Shown here: positions 1-10,236 of the stretch, one piece after another
How positions within the stretch are numbered: the first letter of the stretch is position 1
Layout of the letters: each line of letters begins with the position of its first letter
DNA from: Mycosarcoma maydis
Lineage: Eukaryota > Basidiomycota > Ustilaginomycetes > Ustilaginales
DNA length: 64,000 nt
Assembly (NCBI RefSeq): GCF_000328475.2
Contig: NC_026496.1
Coordinates: 372,001-436,000, forward strand
Reading direction: 5' to 3'
The notes under the pieces: model-generated
Database searches by the model: none
Told to the model about the DNA's origin: nothing
What the model saw: only the letters and a program-made list of their open reading frames with translations
Position numbers and translations under genes: made by a program

Positions 1-2514
1 ACCACTGACACTGACACTGATGCCGTCCTCGATGCTACCGCGTTCCTTGCGACCGCCGCTTACTCGATGAGGCGGTGTCGGGGACGGAGGCATGTTGGGC
101 ATGCCCGCTCGCATGCCTGGTCCGGGAACAGCAGCGCCAGGTGCAACGTTGAAGTGTGGTGGATAGGGTGCGTACATGTCCGGTGGGAAAGGCGAGCTTC
201 GGTGATGAGGATCGTGCGGATCCAAGCCCATGCGCGCCTGCTGCTCGCGGTGATGCATGCGAGCCGCTCGCTCCATCTCGGCAGCCGCGTACGGATCAAA
301 CGCCATCATGCCCATTTCCATTCCGGGATGCATATGTCCTGACGGTGGCGGTAGAGCATGCATGCCGTGGCGATGAGGCTCGTGCACCGATCCGGGCGTG
401 CCCGGTGCCATCATGGCACCCGGAGGCGGTGGTGGCAGTCCACGGGCACCAGGTGGCAAGTTGTATGGCATACCGTTTATATGCGCCTGGGCTGCAGCTG
501 CAGTGGCAGCGGCAGCAGCAGCAGCGTCCGGGCCGTACAAGGCGTACATTTCGGGATTCTGAAACTCGAGGCCAACAGGAGCGCCGTAGAAAGGGTCGTA
601 CATGCCTGGCGGTACGCCGACGGGTCGAATGCCCATCTGCTCAATGTCCATCATGACGTCGGCTTCGGCAAGTCCCTTGAGATCTGGGTAGGCGACAAAC
701 TCGTCGCCTGCCTCGATCTCGCGAGCGAGCGCCTTGCGCTTCGTAGACGGCTTTCGAGCCGCCTTGGATCCGTTGGCATGTGTTGCTTCGGCATCTTCAG
801 CCAGGGTAGAGGAGTTTAAGGGAATGTGCAAGCGGTCCGGGTTTCGTACCAGCTCGGTCTCAAAGATTTGATGTCTTCGCGCTGGTCGAGGTGCGTCGAG
901 TGTGCGCTTCTCGCGATCGAGTCGCCTGCGTTTCCTGCTAAACTCGTCCATCATATCGCGACGCAAGCTGGCGCAGCTCGAGCGCCAAATGCTCCATGCT
1001 GCAAACTCCTCTGCCTTGGCGACGCGCTCGTACTGCATCTCTTGTTGCTCGAACCACATCTCGACGAGCTCTGTGCGTCGCTGTCGGCGCATCTCTATTG
1101 CCTTTGTGAGGTGAAGCAGCTCGGGATGGGTGCCGTCCAAGATCATGTCGCCTTCCTTTGAGATTTCTTGGAGTCGCTCGACGTAGAGGCGGTCGCGAAG
1201 CATGGCAAAGCCGATTTCGATCTTGGTGAGGGCTTCCATGGCCTCTTGACGTCGGATGGCCGCTTCATCGGTGGAAGTTTCATCGTCGTGCTCGGCGGCG
1301 TCTGGTGCTGGTGTGCCAGCGGCTGTATCGGGTTGCTCAGCCTCGGCTTGATCGGCTTGTGGAGCTTTGACGTCGGCGTCAGCATCTGCGTCTTCTGCAT
1401 GTTCGGCCATTTCGGCGTCGTCGTCGTCGTCTGCGAGGGGCGAGGGAGCGCGCGAAGAAGAAGCGGAGCCTGGAAGGCTGTCGACGAGCTGCTCTGGTTC
1501 GAGCAGACTTGTGGCACCTCCAGTGGCGGCTGCGCGCTTCTTCATGGAGGCAATCATATCGAGATTGGTATCCCGATGCGAGCCGGTATGTTCTTGATCT
1601 GATGCATCCTCTGCGAGGGCATCGGCAGCATCGCCATCTTCGGGCTCAGGAGTGATGTCGGAGCTGAGACCATCATCGTCGGCCTCGTGACGTAGCAATT
1701 GGACCCGCCCAGGCATTGCAGCGCCATCGAGCGAGCCAGCAGCTGGCTCAGTGTCTTCTTCTTCGGCTTCTGGTTCCGAGACGTCGTCTTCGTCTTGATC
1801 GTTTTGATCGTTTTCGGCATGATCTGCGGTTGCGAGGGCTGCAAGTGCATCGAGACCGGCAGCCGCGTCAGCATCTTGATCGGCGCCTTCTGCCCCGCCA
1901 GTGAGCGCGGCCAGTGCTTCCGCTGCTTCGTCTTCGTGCGTCTTGTTCGCGTCTTGTTCGTCGTCATCTTCTTGCTCCTCGTCTTCCTCTTCTTCTTCTT
2001 CTTCTTCTTCGTCATCTTCGGAGCCGCCGAGATCATCGTCGGATAGTGATGAGCCGTCTTCGTCTTGGTTGTGGTCGTCGTCCTCGTCGGTGAGCTCGCT
2101 TTCATCGCTGAATTCGTCGCCGGTGAAGCCGCCGGTCTTTTGGGGTGAGCTCATATTGGAGTTAGGATCTTGGGCAGCGGTTTGCTGCGATGTGGGCAGA
2201 TCAGCTAGGTCTTCTGCTTGCGATGGCTCTAGCTGGCTGTCCTGGGACTGGTCCATGGAAATGTCTTCTGGTTCGCCTAGAGCATCTTGATCGGTGGGGA
2301 TGGCTGCAGACGCAGCTGCGTGCTGGGCGAGTTGATCGAGATCCATGACGTCGTCGGCGGGAGCGTCTTGGTCGTTGTCGTCGTCGTCGTAGGGGAGAGG
2401 CTCGGTTTCGGCGTCCGAGTTGTCGGCGGGGTCGTGTTGAGAGTGTTTTGTGGTAGCTGCCGAGGGAACAGCAGCAGCAGCAATATGGAACGCAGTGGCG
2501 GCGCTGGAGGGCAT
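1..2514 (-). CDS. Sds3/Dep1-like subunit of the Rpd3L-type histone deacetylase complex (3' end cut by window edge)
   Basis: The frame stays open for 838 codons from the ATG at 2514 to the window edge, so the C-terminus is missing. An in-frame stop lies a few codons upstream of this ATG. Residues about 1-415 are acidic and low-complexity, with Asp and Glu runs. Residues about 418-530 match the Sds3-like domain: a helix with the pattern IEIGFAMLRDRLY, then a GTHPEL motif, then a long charged coiled coil that ends in a basic RKRRRLDREKR stretch. The visible C-terminal part is Pro/Met/His-rich with a poly-Ala tract. In the known family, Sds3 and Dep1 scaffold the Rpd3L/Sin3 deacetylase complex and repress transcription in the nucleus. 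The long acidic N-terminus resembles Dep1 more than Sds3, but which paralog this is remains an inference. Confidence 0.82.
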   Translation of the reverse strand, partial: MPSSAATAFHIAAAAVPSAATTKHSQHDPADNSDAETEPLPYDDDDNDQDAPADDVMDLDQLAQHAAASAAIPTDQDALGEPEDISMDQSQDSQLEPSQAEDLADLPTSQQTAAQDPNSNMSSPQKTGGFTGDEFSDESELTDEDDDHNQDEDGSSLSDDDLGGSEDDEEEEEEEEEDEEQEDDDEQDANKTHEDEAAEALAALTGGAEGADQDADAAAGLDALAALATADHAENDQNDQDEDDVSEPEAEEEDTEPAAGSLDGAAMPGRVQLLRHEADDDGLSSDITPEPEDGDAADALAEDASDQEHTGSHRDTNLDMIASMKKRAAATGGATSLLEPEQLVDSLPGSASSSRAPSPLADDDDDAEMAEHAEDADADADVKAPQADQAEAEQPDTAAGTPAPDAAEHDDETSTDEAAIRRQEAMEALTKIEIGFAMLRDRLYVERLQEISKEGDMILDGTHPELLHLTKAIEMRRQRRTELVEMWFEQQEMQYERVAKAEEFAAWSIWRSSCASLRRDMMDEFSRKRRRLDREKRTLDAPRPARRHQIFETELVRNPDRLHIPLNSSTLAEDAEATHANGSKAARKPSTKRKALAREIEAGDEFVAYPDLKGLAEADVMMDIEQMGIRPVGVPPGMYDPFYGAPVGLEFQNPEMYALYGPDAAAAAAATAAAAQAHINGMPYNLPPGARGLPPPPPGAMMAPGTPGSVHEPHRHGMHALPPPSGHMHPGMEMGMMAFDPYAAAEMERAARMHHREQQARMGLDPHDPHHRSSPFPPDMYAPYPPHFNVAPGAAVPGPGMRAGMPNMPPSPTPPHRVSGGRKERGSIEDGISVSVSG

Positions 2515-3209
2515 GATCAGCTCGGATCAGCAGCAGCAGTAGTGCGGCGGCCAGAATGAGCCGATGCCAGCCGACGACGAGCGCTGTGGTAGTGCGGTGA
2601 GCTGGCGATGGCGATGGCGATGGCGATGAGGTAGCAGAGGAGAGATGGATGGAGTGTCGTCTGGAATGCAGAGAGCAATCGTTTCCGGACAAGAGCGAGT
2701 GATGACTGGGGAGACAAGTGGACCTATCGCATGATCGCGGTGGAGCACGAGCTGGAAGCAGTGTGCGAGGGCAAGAAGGGACCGGCAGCAAGCGAGAGAC
2801 GGTGAGGCACGCTGCTGGACAAGTATCCAAGAGAATTGACTGGACTGAACGTCGATGCAGCAACGAGTGGGGGATGAGCCGCGAGCGCAGTGCAGAATGG
2901 GAAGGACGCCGAGTCTCTGCAGGGCGTGTGAGCAAGTCGATAGTGGTGCGATGAAGAAAGGAGCGGTCGAGCGTGTGAATGTAGTAGCATCGGATGGAGT
3001 CGCAGCTAGAGAGAAGGAGCGAGGAGCAGCTCGGTCGGGTGTTGGGATTTGTGATTTGTGGACAGCAAGCAAGCAGAGCAAGTACGGCAAAGCAGAGCAA
3101 GAGCAAGCATTCGTGATTCACTCTGGACTGATTCACGCTTCACGATTTTACGGACTCTTTTCTCCACGGCTCGCTCATTTACGATAGGTCACGATTCAAG
3201 GGTCAATCG

Positions 3210-3248
3210 AATCGTGAATCGTGAATCGTGAATCGTGAATCGTGAATC
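3210..3248. repeat. Heptamer tandem repeat (AATCGTG)n
   Basis: There are five perfect copies of AATCGTG followed by a partial one. It is one member of the 7-bp repeat family seen through the intergenic DNA of this window. Confidence 0.95.
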
Positions 3249-4383
3249 CGTTCGTCCGGCCGTTCAGTCACGAGTGATGGCAGAGGAGCCATTTTGATTC
3301 ACATTCGTGATTCTCTCTGGTAGAAAATCAAGAATCACGAATCAAAAGTCACAAGTTGGTCCGCGCTGGGCTGCTCTCACTGACAACTATTCACGTTATT
3401 CGTGATTGTGAATCGTGAATCGCTCGCTCGCCCGCCTTGAGAATCGCAGCTTCATCAGAATCATAGATCACGAATGCCGCGCGCCCCCGTCCGCGCCCTT
3501 GCACAATTTCTCGGATTTCGCATTCGTGATTCTTTCCGTTGACGATTCACGATTCACTTTGGTGACGCTCATTAATTGGCGGACCAAAACCTCCCTGATA
3601 AATAATAATTACTACTGCTAAGATGCTCATACAAGTTCAAGTTCAAGTTGAAATCCAAGCTCCACAGACGTCGACGCGTCCTCGTGCCCAAGTTATTCAC
3701 GATTTGGAATTCGAGCTGCTCTTGATCCTACTACCCGCTCTTCGATGTAACAGCTTGTTATTAAAAAACGGCCCTTGAGTCACGAATCACGAATGTCGCA
3801 CGAGTGACAAGGCATTCCAACTCCCACCAAGAGCATCCCACAGTAAGAATTCAACAGCACAGTGGGCGTTTCATTTTTGGACTCGGCGACACGGCACTAA
3901 GAATGTGCAAAGGAGCGAATCACAAACCGCCGGCTGCTCAGTTACAGAGTCGTGAGCGTGAACAGGGAAGCACAACGCGATCACGGCGTATCGCGTCGGT
4001 CTCTATTCGCCGCCGTCTCGTGTCTATTCGTGATTGCTGCTCAATGTGTATTCACGAGTCTGAATTCAGGGCGCACTCAGAAATACTCACGACTGATTGG
4101 CTTCGTTATGCTTCCGAATGCGATACGACGGCGGCACACCCACCAATCCATTAGTGCCGTATACCACCTGGTTTGCCCTTGTCCTTGTCCTTGCTCCGCT
4201 GCGCGCGCTTTTGCGTCTGTAGGCGTTGATGGAGGCTGCATCTGGCTACGCGGTTGCACGTACAATTCGGAGCTTGTGATCCGTTTCGGTGCTGCTGCTG
4301 CTGCCGGTAACATGGTCGATGGCTGTGCCAGTCTCGAGCCGTCCGCAATCGTGTGCAAAACATGTGTGGACTTGCTTGTCTGA

Positions 4384-4389
4384 TATAAA
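4384..4389 (+). promoter_or_regulatory. TATA-like box upstream of the acyltransferase gene
   Basis: TATAAA lies about 100 bases upstream of the ATG at 4486, a plausible core-promoter distance for a fungal gene. Assignment is by sequence and spacing only. Confidence 0.4.
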
Positions 4390-4485
4390 GTTGCATTTTC
4401 TCGATATCCTCGGCTGCTGCATTTTGTAGATCTAGACGGCAAGCTTGGAAGTGATCCTCAGTCCACATCCTAAGCTGGATCCACA

Positions 4486-6321
4486 ATGCTGGCTTCATCG
4501 TCATCCTCACCGTTGCGTACACTGGGCTTGCACGAGCGCTACGCTGTTGCGCGTCGATGCGTCGACTCGGCCTCGGTAGTCAGTGTCGCAGCCATCTTGC
4601 AACTTGACTCGGTTGAGCAACCGCAATGCGACACAAACCAAGCATTCGAGGCTCTACGAAGCCATTTGGCATCTCGAATCGACCAAGTGCTGACGCAATA
4701 CCCTCTACTCGGATACTGCGTTCAAGCGCCACGTTCGAAATCGCCTCGGTGGGCACCGATCGTTCCGACGCCCACATCTAACGATATCTTGCACGTCGCT
4801 CCACCGATCTGCACGCAGCAAGCCAGCCATGTCACGACCACCGTGCTGTCAAAAGCGATCCTGGACGCGCAACTGGCGCTCCCCAAATCAACATGCTTGC
4901 ACAAAGATGCTCTGTGGAAGGTGCAAGTATCATGGATTCAAGACGAGCAGAAAAAGGGCCGATCGTGCCTCGTCGTGCTTTCCACCGATCATGTGATCAA
5001 CGACGGTCGTGGAACACTGAACCTCTTCCAAATGCTGTTGCGCTCCGATAGCCTTGTACAAAGCGATTCAGCCACAACGCCGGACCGCACCGTCATCCCA
5101 CCGGCATCGGATAAAGTGTTCAACTTGCGCCCTTCGATCACATATATGCTGGGCGAGGCATGGCGAGAGTTGATCTTGCCCAAGTTGCCACTGCCTAGAA
5201 ACGTGAAAGCCAGGCTCTGTCCTCCGGCTTCGTGGCCTATGTCGGCTTGGACGTGCAAAGATCGACGCCACTCGGTAGCTGGGGGTAACCAAATCGTTGG
5301 CGCATCTTGGCAGTGCAAACCTGATCTTGACGTGATCCTGGTCTCATCACCAAATCTCATCAGCAATATCAAGAAGCTTTCGCGAACACACGTGGATCCA
5401 ACAGCTCGAAAACCGGCGACAATGCATTCCATCATCCACACACTTGCTCTGGTCGCACTGTTCGCGGCTGTGACACAGTCGCACGACTCAGACAACTCGG
5501 GCGACTCGGGATTTCAGCTCGTGCTGGAATCTGCTACACCCATCTCGTTGCGCGATCAAGCTGGACTGACGAAACGACGAAAAGGCAAGGCACACGTGCG
5601 GCTACCAGCGACAACTGGCAACTTTGTTTCATCGTACACCGAATCGTATCGTCTCACAGGTCGAGAAAGCATGTGGGCATTTACGCATCGGTTTGGCAGT
5701 GCGTTGGCGAGCGTCAAAGGACAACGACTGGCCAAGCAACACATGGGACTGTTGGGCTACATTCCTGATTTCGACGATTCGATGGTCAAGCATCCTAGTG
5801 AGAAGCGCGACGACGATCAAGTGCTGCCAAGTGGAGCTGAGTGCGATCGACGCTATCTGAATGGGTGGGAGAAGTTCTTTGGCGAACGCGCGATGAGTTT
5901 GACGCCATACAGCTCGGCGCTCACTGTGTCGAATTTGGGGCTTGTGCAGGTATCCAATGTTTCGATTGATGCTGGTTCCGACTCGCGCTGGAGCGTCGAG
6001 GCGGCGACATGGGCACAGTCACATACGCCGCAAGGTGAGGCATTCAACCTAGACGTGGTCGGATTCCTCAACACGCACAATTCACAGCGCACAGAATGCC
6101 TCAGCATCGCTCTATCAACTCGCCCGGACGCATTCGCCAACCGCTCCCTCTTTTCAACTTTCAAATCCTACCTGCAACGCTTAGTCCTACTCTTCGGCGC
6201 CGATCCGCTCCCCCCCAATCAACCAAAGCCAGAGCTCCACAACAACACTTCACAACCCTCATTGGACCTCACTTCGGACCTCACCTTTGCTTCCATCGCA
6301 CTCTGGCTCACTTCTTCCTAG
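4486..6321 (+). CDS. Alcohol acetyltransferase-like acyltransferase (HxxxD superfamily)
   Basis: This single-exon frame encodes 611 residues. Around residue 169 there is an HVINDG sequence, which fits the HxxxDG active-site motif of acyl-CoA-dependent acyltransferases and condensation domains; the His would act as general base. The N-terminal part (LHERYAVARR, then a QYPLLGY segment) and the C-terminal GLVQVSNVSI segment resemble the fungal alcohol acetyltransferase family (Atf1/AATase). Such enzymes transfer an acyl group from acyl-CoA to an alcohol or related acceptor; the substrate here cannot be told. A hydrophobic stretch at residues about 309-326 may be a core helix or membrane contact. 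The last 60 residues are Ser/Pro/Thr-rich and poorly conserved. It is convergent with VPS1, 298 bases away, and has no biosynthetic neighbours. Confidence 0.68.
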   Translation: MLASSSSSPLRTLGLHERYAVARRCVDSASVVSVAAILQLDSVEQPQCDTNQAFEALRSHLASRIDQVLTQYPLLGYCVQAPRSKSPRWAPIVPTPTSNDILHVAPPICTQQASHVTTTVLSKAILDAQLALPKSTCLHKDALWKVQVSWIQDEQKKGRSCLVVLSTDHVINDGRGTLNLFQMLLRSDSLVQSDSATTPDRTVIPPASDKVFNLRPSITYMLGEAWRELILPKLPLPRNVKARLCPPASWPMSAWTCKDRRHSVAGGNQIVGASWQCKPDLDVILVSSPNLISNIKKLSRTHVDPTARKPATMHSIIHTLALVALFAAVTQSHDSDNSGDSGFQLVLESATPISLRDQAGLTKRRKGKAHVRLPATTGNFVSSYTESYRLTGRESMWAFTHRFGSALASVKGQRLAKQHMGLLGYIPDFDDSMVKHPSEKRDDDQVLPSGAECDRRYLNGWEKFFGERAMSLTPYSSALTVSNLGLVQVSNVSIDAGSDSRWSVEAATWAQSHTPQGEAFNLDVVGFLNTHNSQRTECLSIALSTRPDAFANRSLFSTFKSYLQRLVLLFGADPLPPNQPKPELHNNTSQPSLDLTSDLTFASIALWLTSS

Positions 6322-6619
6322 CAAACCCCCCCCCCCCTCCCATCCTTCCCTTGATCAGCATAAGCACCCGCCCGTTCGCATTCACATTATGCCCAACCAA
6401 CACCCCCTTTTGTAAATCCCTCCTAAGCGGTCATTTCAAAAGCACAATTTCTACATCTCAGTCTCACACCATCCCCCTCACAACCCCGTTGAAATCAGAG
6501 AATCAAAACGTAGAACGTGCAGTGAAAAAGTGCGAGCACTACCAAAAAACAATTGGCCAAAAGTCGCCTGTTTTTCACCCATCAAGCTTGCTACTCAGCA
6601 TCTCGCTCTCCTCCTTGGT

Positions 6620-9124
6620 TCACGTACTACCACCGCTAGGCTTGAACGTCACCTCGCTCAATGTGTTAAACGCCTCCCTATACGCATCGAGCAGCTGCTT
6701 GACGCGCTTTCTCTCGCTCGTCAACCCTTCATCCTCGTACAGCAGCTCCTCGAACAGATTCTCCTTGTACAAGCTTGCCACCAGCCGATTCTGAACTGAT
6801 TCCCTGCTAAAGTTGACGAGCAGATGCATGATCGCCTTGGGCACCAGATCCTGAATCGAAAGACGTACAATGTTAAAGTAGCTCGCTATCAAGGAGCGGA
6901 TCAGCGTGGTTTCGAGTTCTTCGCGGTCCGAAAGCGCATACTCGTCCGACGAGATCGGCGTGGCTTCGAGATGCTTGTCGAGCGACTTCATGTCGTAAGC
7001 TGCCGAGTTGCCTTCCAGGCCCGTGCGCCCGGACATAGCGTTGGGCTTGTGCTCACGTGTCTGGCTGAATTCCGAGATCCTTGGCTGGTGCACGTGTGGC
7101 TGAGCAGCGTGATAGCCACCCAGACCAGCGGATGGCCCAACACCGCCAACGGGCAACCCGGATGCGCCTCCGAAAAAGTAGTTGAGGAAAGTGTCTTTGG
7201 CACCGCCGCTAGCAGAGCTGGATCCGTTGGCGAAAGCGTTCCCTGATGCGTGACCGATGGTGTGGTGTGCTGGCGCCGAAGCCGAGTGTGGACGCGACTC
7301 GTTGGTGGAAGCGGCACGCTCCTTCCTGCCACCGCCCGTCTTGGAGGTCACGCCGTTAACGGTGAGACTTCGCGAGTTGGCGCTGTCACCATCGTCGTCC
7401 GAGAAATCGTTCGAGACGTCGGCGGGATCGTCGAACGACGACTTGCGCCGGGAGGAAGCGGGCAGCAAGGCGACCTGCTTGCGCGCTTGCGCCTCTCGCT
7501 GCTCGCGAGCGATGTTGGCCGAATCGTGTACAAACGAAGGGTGGTTGGTGTTGATGTAGGCAGCTTGGATCTGGATGAGGCTCTGCACGTACTCGGAAGT
7601 GGGGCCGAGACGTTCGCGCAGCAGCTCCGAGACCACCTCGATGAGTTGGGCGTGCAGACGAGGAAAGCGTTGCAGCTCGGAGCTGGTGCAGTTGTGGCAG
7701 ATCTTCATGAGCTCCTCGTAGACCAGTTCGACACAGCGCAAGCTTGGAGGCTCGAGCAGCTTGATCTGAGGCTTGATGAGCAGTTCAAACGCCGCTTCAG
7801 GGACAAACAGCGAAGGGCGCGGACCGGTCGAGTTGCGGATGGCGGTGCGGATATCCTGGACGGTGAGGTTGTGAGTGGGGTTGATGCTGGTGAGTGCGTG
7901 TCCAAAGACGTCCTGGAAGATGTAGTAGATTCTGGCACCACCGCAGAGCTCCTTGGTCGAGATGTCAAAGGTAGTTCCGTCGATCGAGGCAACAAAGTCG
8001 CGAGCAAACTGGGTCATGAGCTTGAGGACGAGCGAGCCACGGTGCTGGTCTCCGAGGAAAGTGGTGTCGCCAAAGGCGGCGAGCTCCTGCTGTGTCTGGC
8101 CCATGAGCGTGTTGAGACGAGCCTTCATGTCGGGAAGCTTGTCACGAATGTGGCTCATGAGCACCTGGTTGAGCGTCTTGGCGAGGTACTTGGTACCGCA
8201 TCGGTGTGCAATGTTTTTGTAGGCGGCGTGGGAGCGGAAAAAGTCTTCTTCGGCTCTCCTTGCGGCGAGCATGGACACGTTGCCGTTGATGTCCTGCTGC
8301 GAGCGATTGACGACACCGATGAAGCCAAGTTTGAGCGGGTAAACACGGCCGGTGAGAATGTCGAGCGCGTGTGTGCCCTGGTCCATGAGGTCGAGTTTGG
8401 TGAGGACACCGATGGTGCGGCGGCCTTGAGGGTCGACGGTGCGGGCGAGCTTGAGGCTGTCCGAGTTGGCGAGGTCAACGTTGGCAGGGCTGACAGCGAG
8501 GATGATGCAGTTGGGTTTGGAGACGTAGTCGGTGACGAGGTTGCGGATCTGGCGTTCGATGTCCGAAGGCTGGTCGCCAACTGGAATCTTTGTGAGACCG
8601 GGCAAGTCGACCAGGGTTAGGTTGAGGACGTTGGGGCTGTAGATCTTGAGGTGGATGGGCAACTTGGAGACACCCTTGTTCTGACCAGCTACGCGGAAGG
8701 TCTCGTTCTCAATCTCGCGCCGGATCTCGTTAAAGTCGGTAAAGCGTTTGTCGAGGTGAAGAAACTCTCCGTACTCTTCATAGGTGGGCGACCTGGTGTC
8801 GGCAGAAGAAGCATGGGAGCCTCCACGCTGCATGTCAGACGCAAGGCCATCCGAGAGATCATATGGACGCGAGGACTGCTTTGGCTGTCTGGGCTGCTCC
8901 TTGGTGGAGGGAGTGTGGATGAGCTGAAGAACGAGAGGACGCCGAGTGACAATGCCGCTTCCTCGAGGCAAAAAGTCGCGACCGACAATGGTTTCGAGGA
9001 CACTCGACTTTCCGGCTGATTGCGAACCGACGACGACGATCTGAGGCAGGTCGACCGAGTCACCGCCAATGGCAGTGAAGGTCTCCTGGAGCTTGTTGAC
9101 AACCTGAATCAAGTCGACGTCCAT
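6620..9124 (-). CDS. VPS1: Vps1-type dynamin-related GTPase
   Basis: The protein has 834 residues if translation starts at the ATG at 9124, where the family N-terminus MDVDLIQVVNKLQ begins; an in-frame ATG 32 codons upstream would add an unconserved leader. The GTPase domain shows the P-loop GSQSAGKS (residues 33-40), switch II DLPGLTKIP (near 173) and TKLD (near 240). The dynamin middle domain follows. A Ser/Gly-rich linker at about 575-720 takes the place of a PH domain, and a GTPase effector domain lies at about 730-825. Vps1 assembles on membranes and acts in Golgi-to-vacuole sorting, endocytosis and peroxisome division. The gene is single-exon, and its 5' leader holds a 12-bp minisatellite. 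Confidence 0.96.
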   Translation of the reverse strand: MDVDLIQVVNKLQETFTAIGGDSVDLPQIVVVGSQSAGKSSVLETIVGRDFLPRGSGIVTRRPLVLQLIHTPSTKEQPRQPKQSSRPYDLSDGLASDMQRGGSHASSADTRSPTYEEYGEFLHLDKRFTDFNEIRREIENETFRVAGQNKGVSKLPIHLKIYSPNVLNLTLVDLPGLTKIPVGDQPSDIERQIRNLVTDYVSKPNCIILAVSPANVDLANSDSLKLARTVDPQGRRTIGVLTKLDLMDQGTHALDILTGRVYPLKLGFIGVVNRSQQDINGNVSMLAARRAEEDFFRSHAAYKNIAHRCGTKYLAKTLNQVLMSHIRDKLPDMKARLNTLMGQTQQELAAFGDTTFLGDQHRGSLVLKLMTQFARDFVASIDGTTFDISTKELCGGARIYYIFQDVFGHALTSINPTHNLTVQDIRTAIRNSTGPRPSLFVPEAAFELLIKPQIKLLEPPSLRCVELVYEELMKICHNCTSSELQRFPRLHAQLIEVVSELLRERLGPTSEYVQSLIQIQAAYINTNHPSFVHDSANIAREQREAQARKQVALLPASSRRKSSFDDPADVSNDFSDDDGDSANSRSLTVNGVTSKTGGGRKERAASTNESRPHSASAPAHHTIGHASGNAFANGSSSASGGAKDTFLNYFFGGASGLPVGGVGPSAGLGGYHAAQPHVHQPRISEFSQTREHKPNAMSGRTGLEGNSAAYDMKSLDKHLEATPISSDEYALSDREELETTLIRSLIASYFNIVRLSIQDLVPKAIMHLLVNFSRESVQNRLVASLYKENLFEELLYEDEGLTSERKRVKQLLDAYREAFNTLSEVTFKPSGGST

Positions 9125-9293
9125 GTTTGCGAGGAGGCGAGATGGGAGAACGTGTCTAAGCGTATATATTGCAAAAGTTGGTTCGTGGTCTTGAAGGCGC
9201 TGGCTGATGCGGAAGCCCACGACGACGAAAGCGCAGTTGGATGCGGGGTAAGATCGCGACTAGAGATGGCGACCTGCCGTGGATCGGGTCAAG

Positions 9294-9372
9294 CTTGGAC
9301 GCAGGCTTGGACGCAGACTTGGACGCAGACTTGGACGCAGGCTTGGACGCAGACTTGGACGCAGACTTGGAA
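9294..9372. repeat. 12-bp minisatellite (CTTGGACGCAGR)n in the VPS1 leader
   Basis: Six full copies and a partial copy of a 12-bp unit lie 170-250 bases upstream of the VPS1 start. The last base alternates g,a,a,g,a,a, which makes a 36-bp higher-order unit. Because 12 is divisible by three, it is translatable in any frame as a short Ser/Lys-rich or similar repeat. Confidence 0.95.
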
Positions 9373-10197
9373 CAAAGATGTGAAATGTCTGCAGGCGAGT
9401 CGACGGAGCGCCTTTGATAGGTGGAGTGGAAGCCTTGAACGTCGGAGGCGGTAGGAAGAGAAAGAGGACAAAGAAAAAAGGGAGGAGGCTCGAGTGTGGA
9501 GTGATCAACGAGACGAGACGACCAAAGTGTTGCGCAGAATGCACCTCGAACAACAGTGAGCGAACAACAAGAGACGGAATGCGTGATGCGCTCTCTCAGC
9601 CGCAACGCCAACTGGAAGAGCATTCAAAGCCCAAGCCGAGCACGCAGAGCACAAGGAGCACAAGGAGCTGTGAGCAGCCAGCCTAGCTACTCTAGCTCAC
9701 CCACCACAAACTAGCCAGCTGTGTATTCACAATTCGTGATTCGTGATTGTCGTGCGTGTATTTTTTGGCTTGCCAACTGACGACAATCGTGAATCACGAA
9801 TCAAAAATGCGAGCGAGCGCGTCCAGTCAAATTCACAAATGTGGATCGTGGGCGTCGGTCACACTACGAGACTGACAGACTCTTGACTATTTGTGTTATT
9901 CTTGATTCCAGCTTCCGAAAGAGTCGTCAGTACAGTCACGAGCCAGGAATCGTGAATTTGGCTGGCGTAGAGGCGTGGGTGGGTGTGGAGATTTTTGGCT
10001 GACAAACTTACTAACTTGTTCGTGGTTCTTGATTTTAATGATCAATAACGAATATTCAAATGAAATTTCCCACAGGCTATTCATATCCGTGTGGCCTTTG
10101 GGCTTGTGCGTACTTCTGACAGAAGGGTCAATCGCGAGAGATACAAAAAAGACATGAGAGCAACACATTCACGATTTTCACGATTTTGCCAAGTCAC

Positions 10198-10236
10198 GAG
10201 TCGTGAGTCGTGAGTCGTGAGTCGTGAGTCGTGAGT
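10198..10236. repeat. Heptamer tandem repeat (GAGTCGT)n
   Basis: Five copies of GAGTCGT and a partial copy. This is a variant unit with the same 7-bp period as the AATCGTG arrays. Confidence 0.95.

Larger units (their letters stand above)
2515..4485. other. Divergent intergenic region
   Basis: This region lies between the Sds3/Dep1-like gene and the acyltransferase and serves as promoter for both. It holds a heptamer array at 3210-3248 and scattered single copies of the same motif (near 3340, 3524 and 3781). No reading frame here looks like a real gene. Confidence 0.7.

Noticed and set aside
2201..3136. Minus-strand frame of 311 codons overlapping the Sds3/Dep1-like start
   Set aside because: It is Arg/Ser/Cys-rich, overlaps the real gene in another frame and covers its promoter.
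6096..6794. Plus-strand frame of 232 codons after the acyltransferase
   Set aside because: It overlaps the acyltransferase 3' end and the VPS1 3' end in another frame, and is Ser/Pro-rich without features.
7250..8620. Plus-strand frame of 456 codons opposite VPS1
   Set aside because: It lies wholly inside the dynamin coding region, and its sequence has no recognisable domain.
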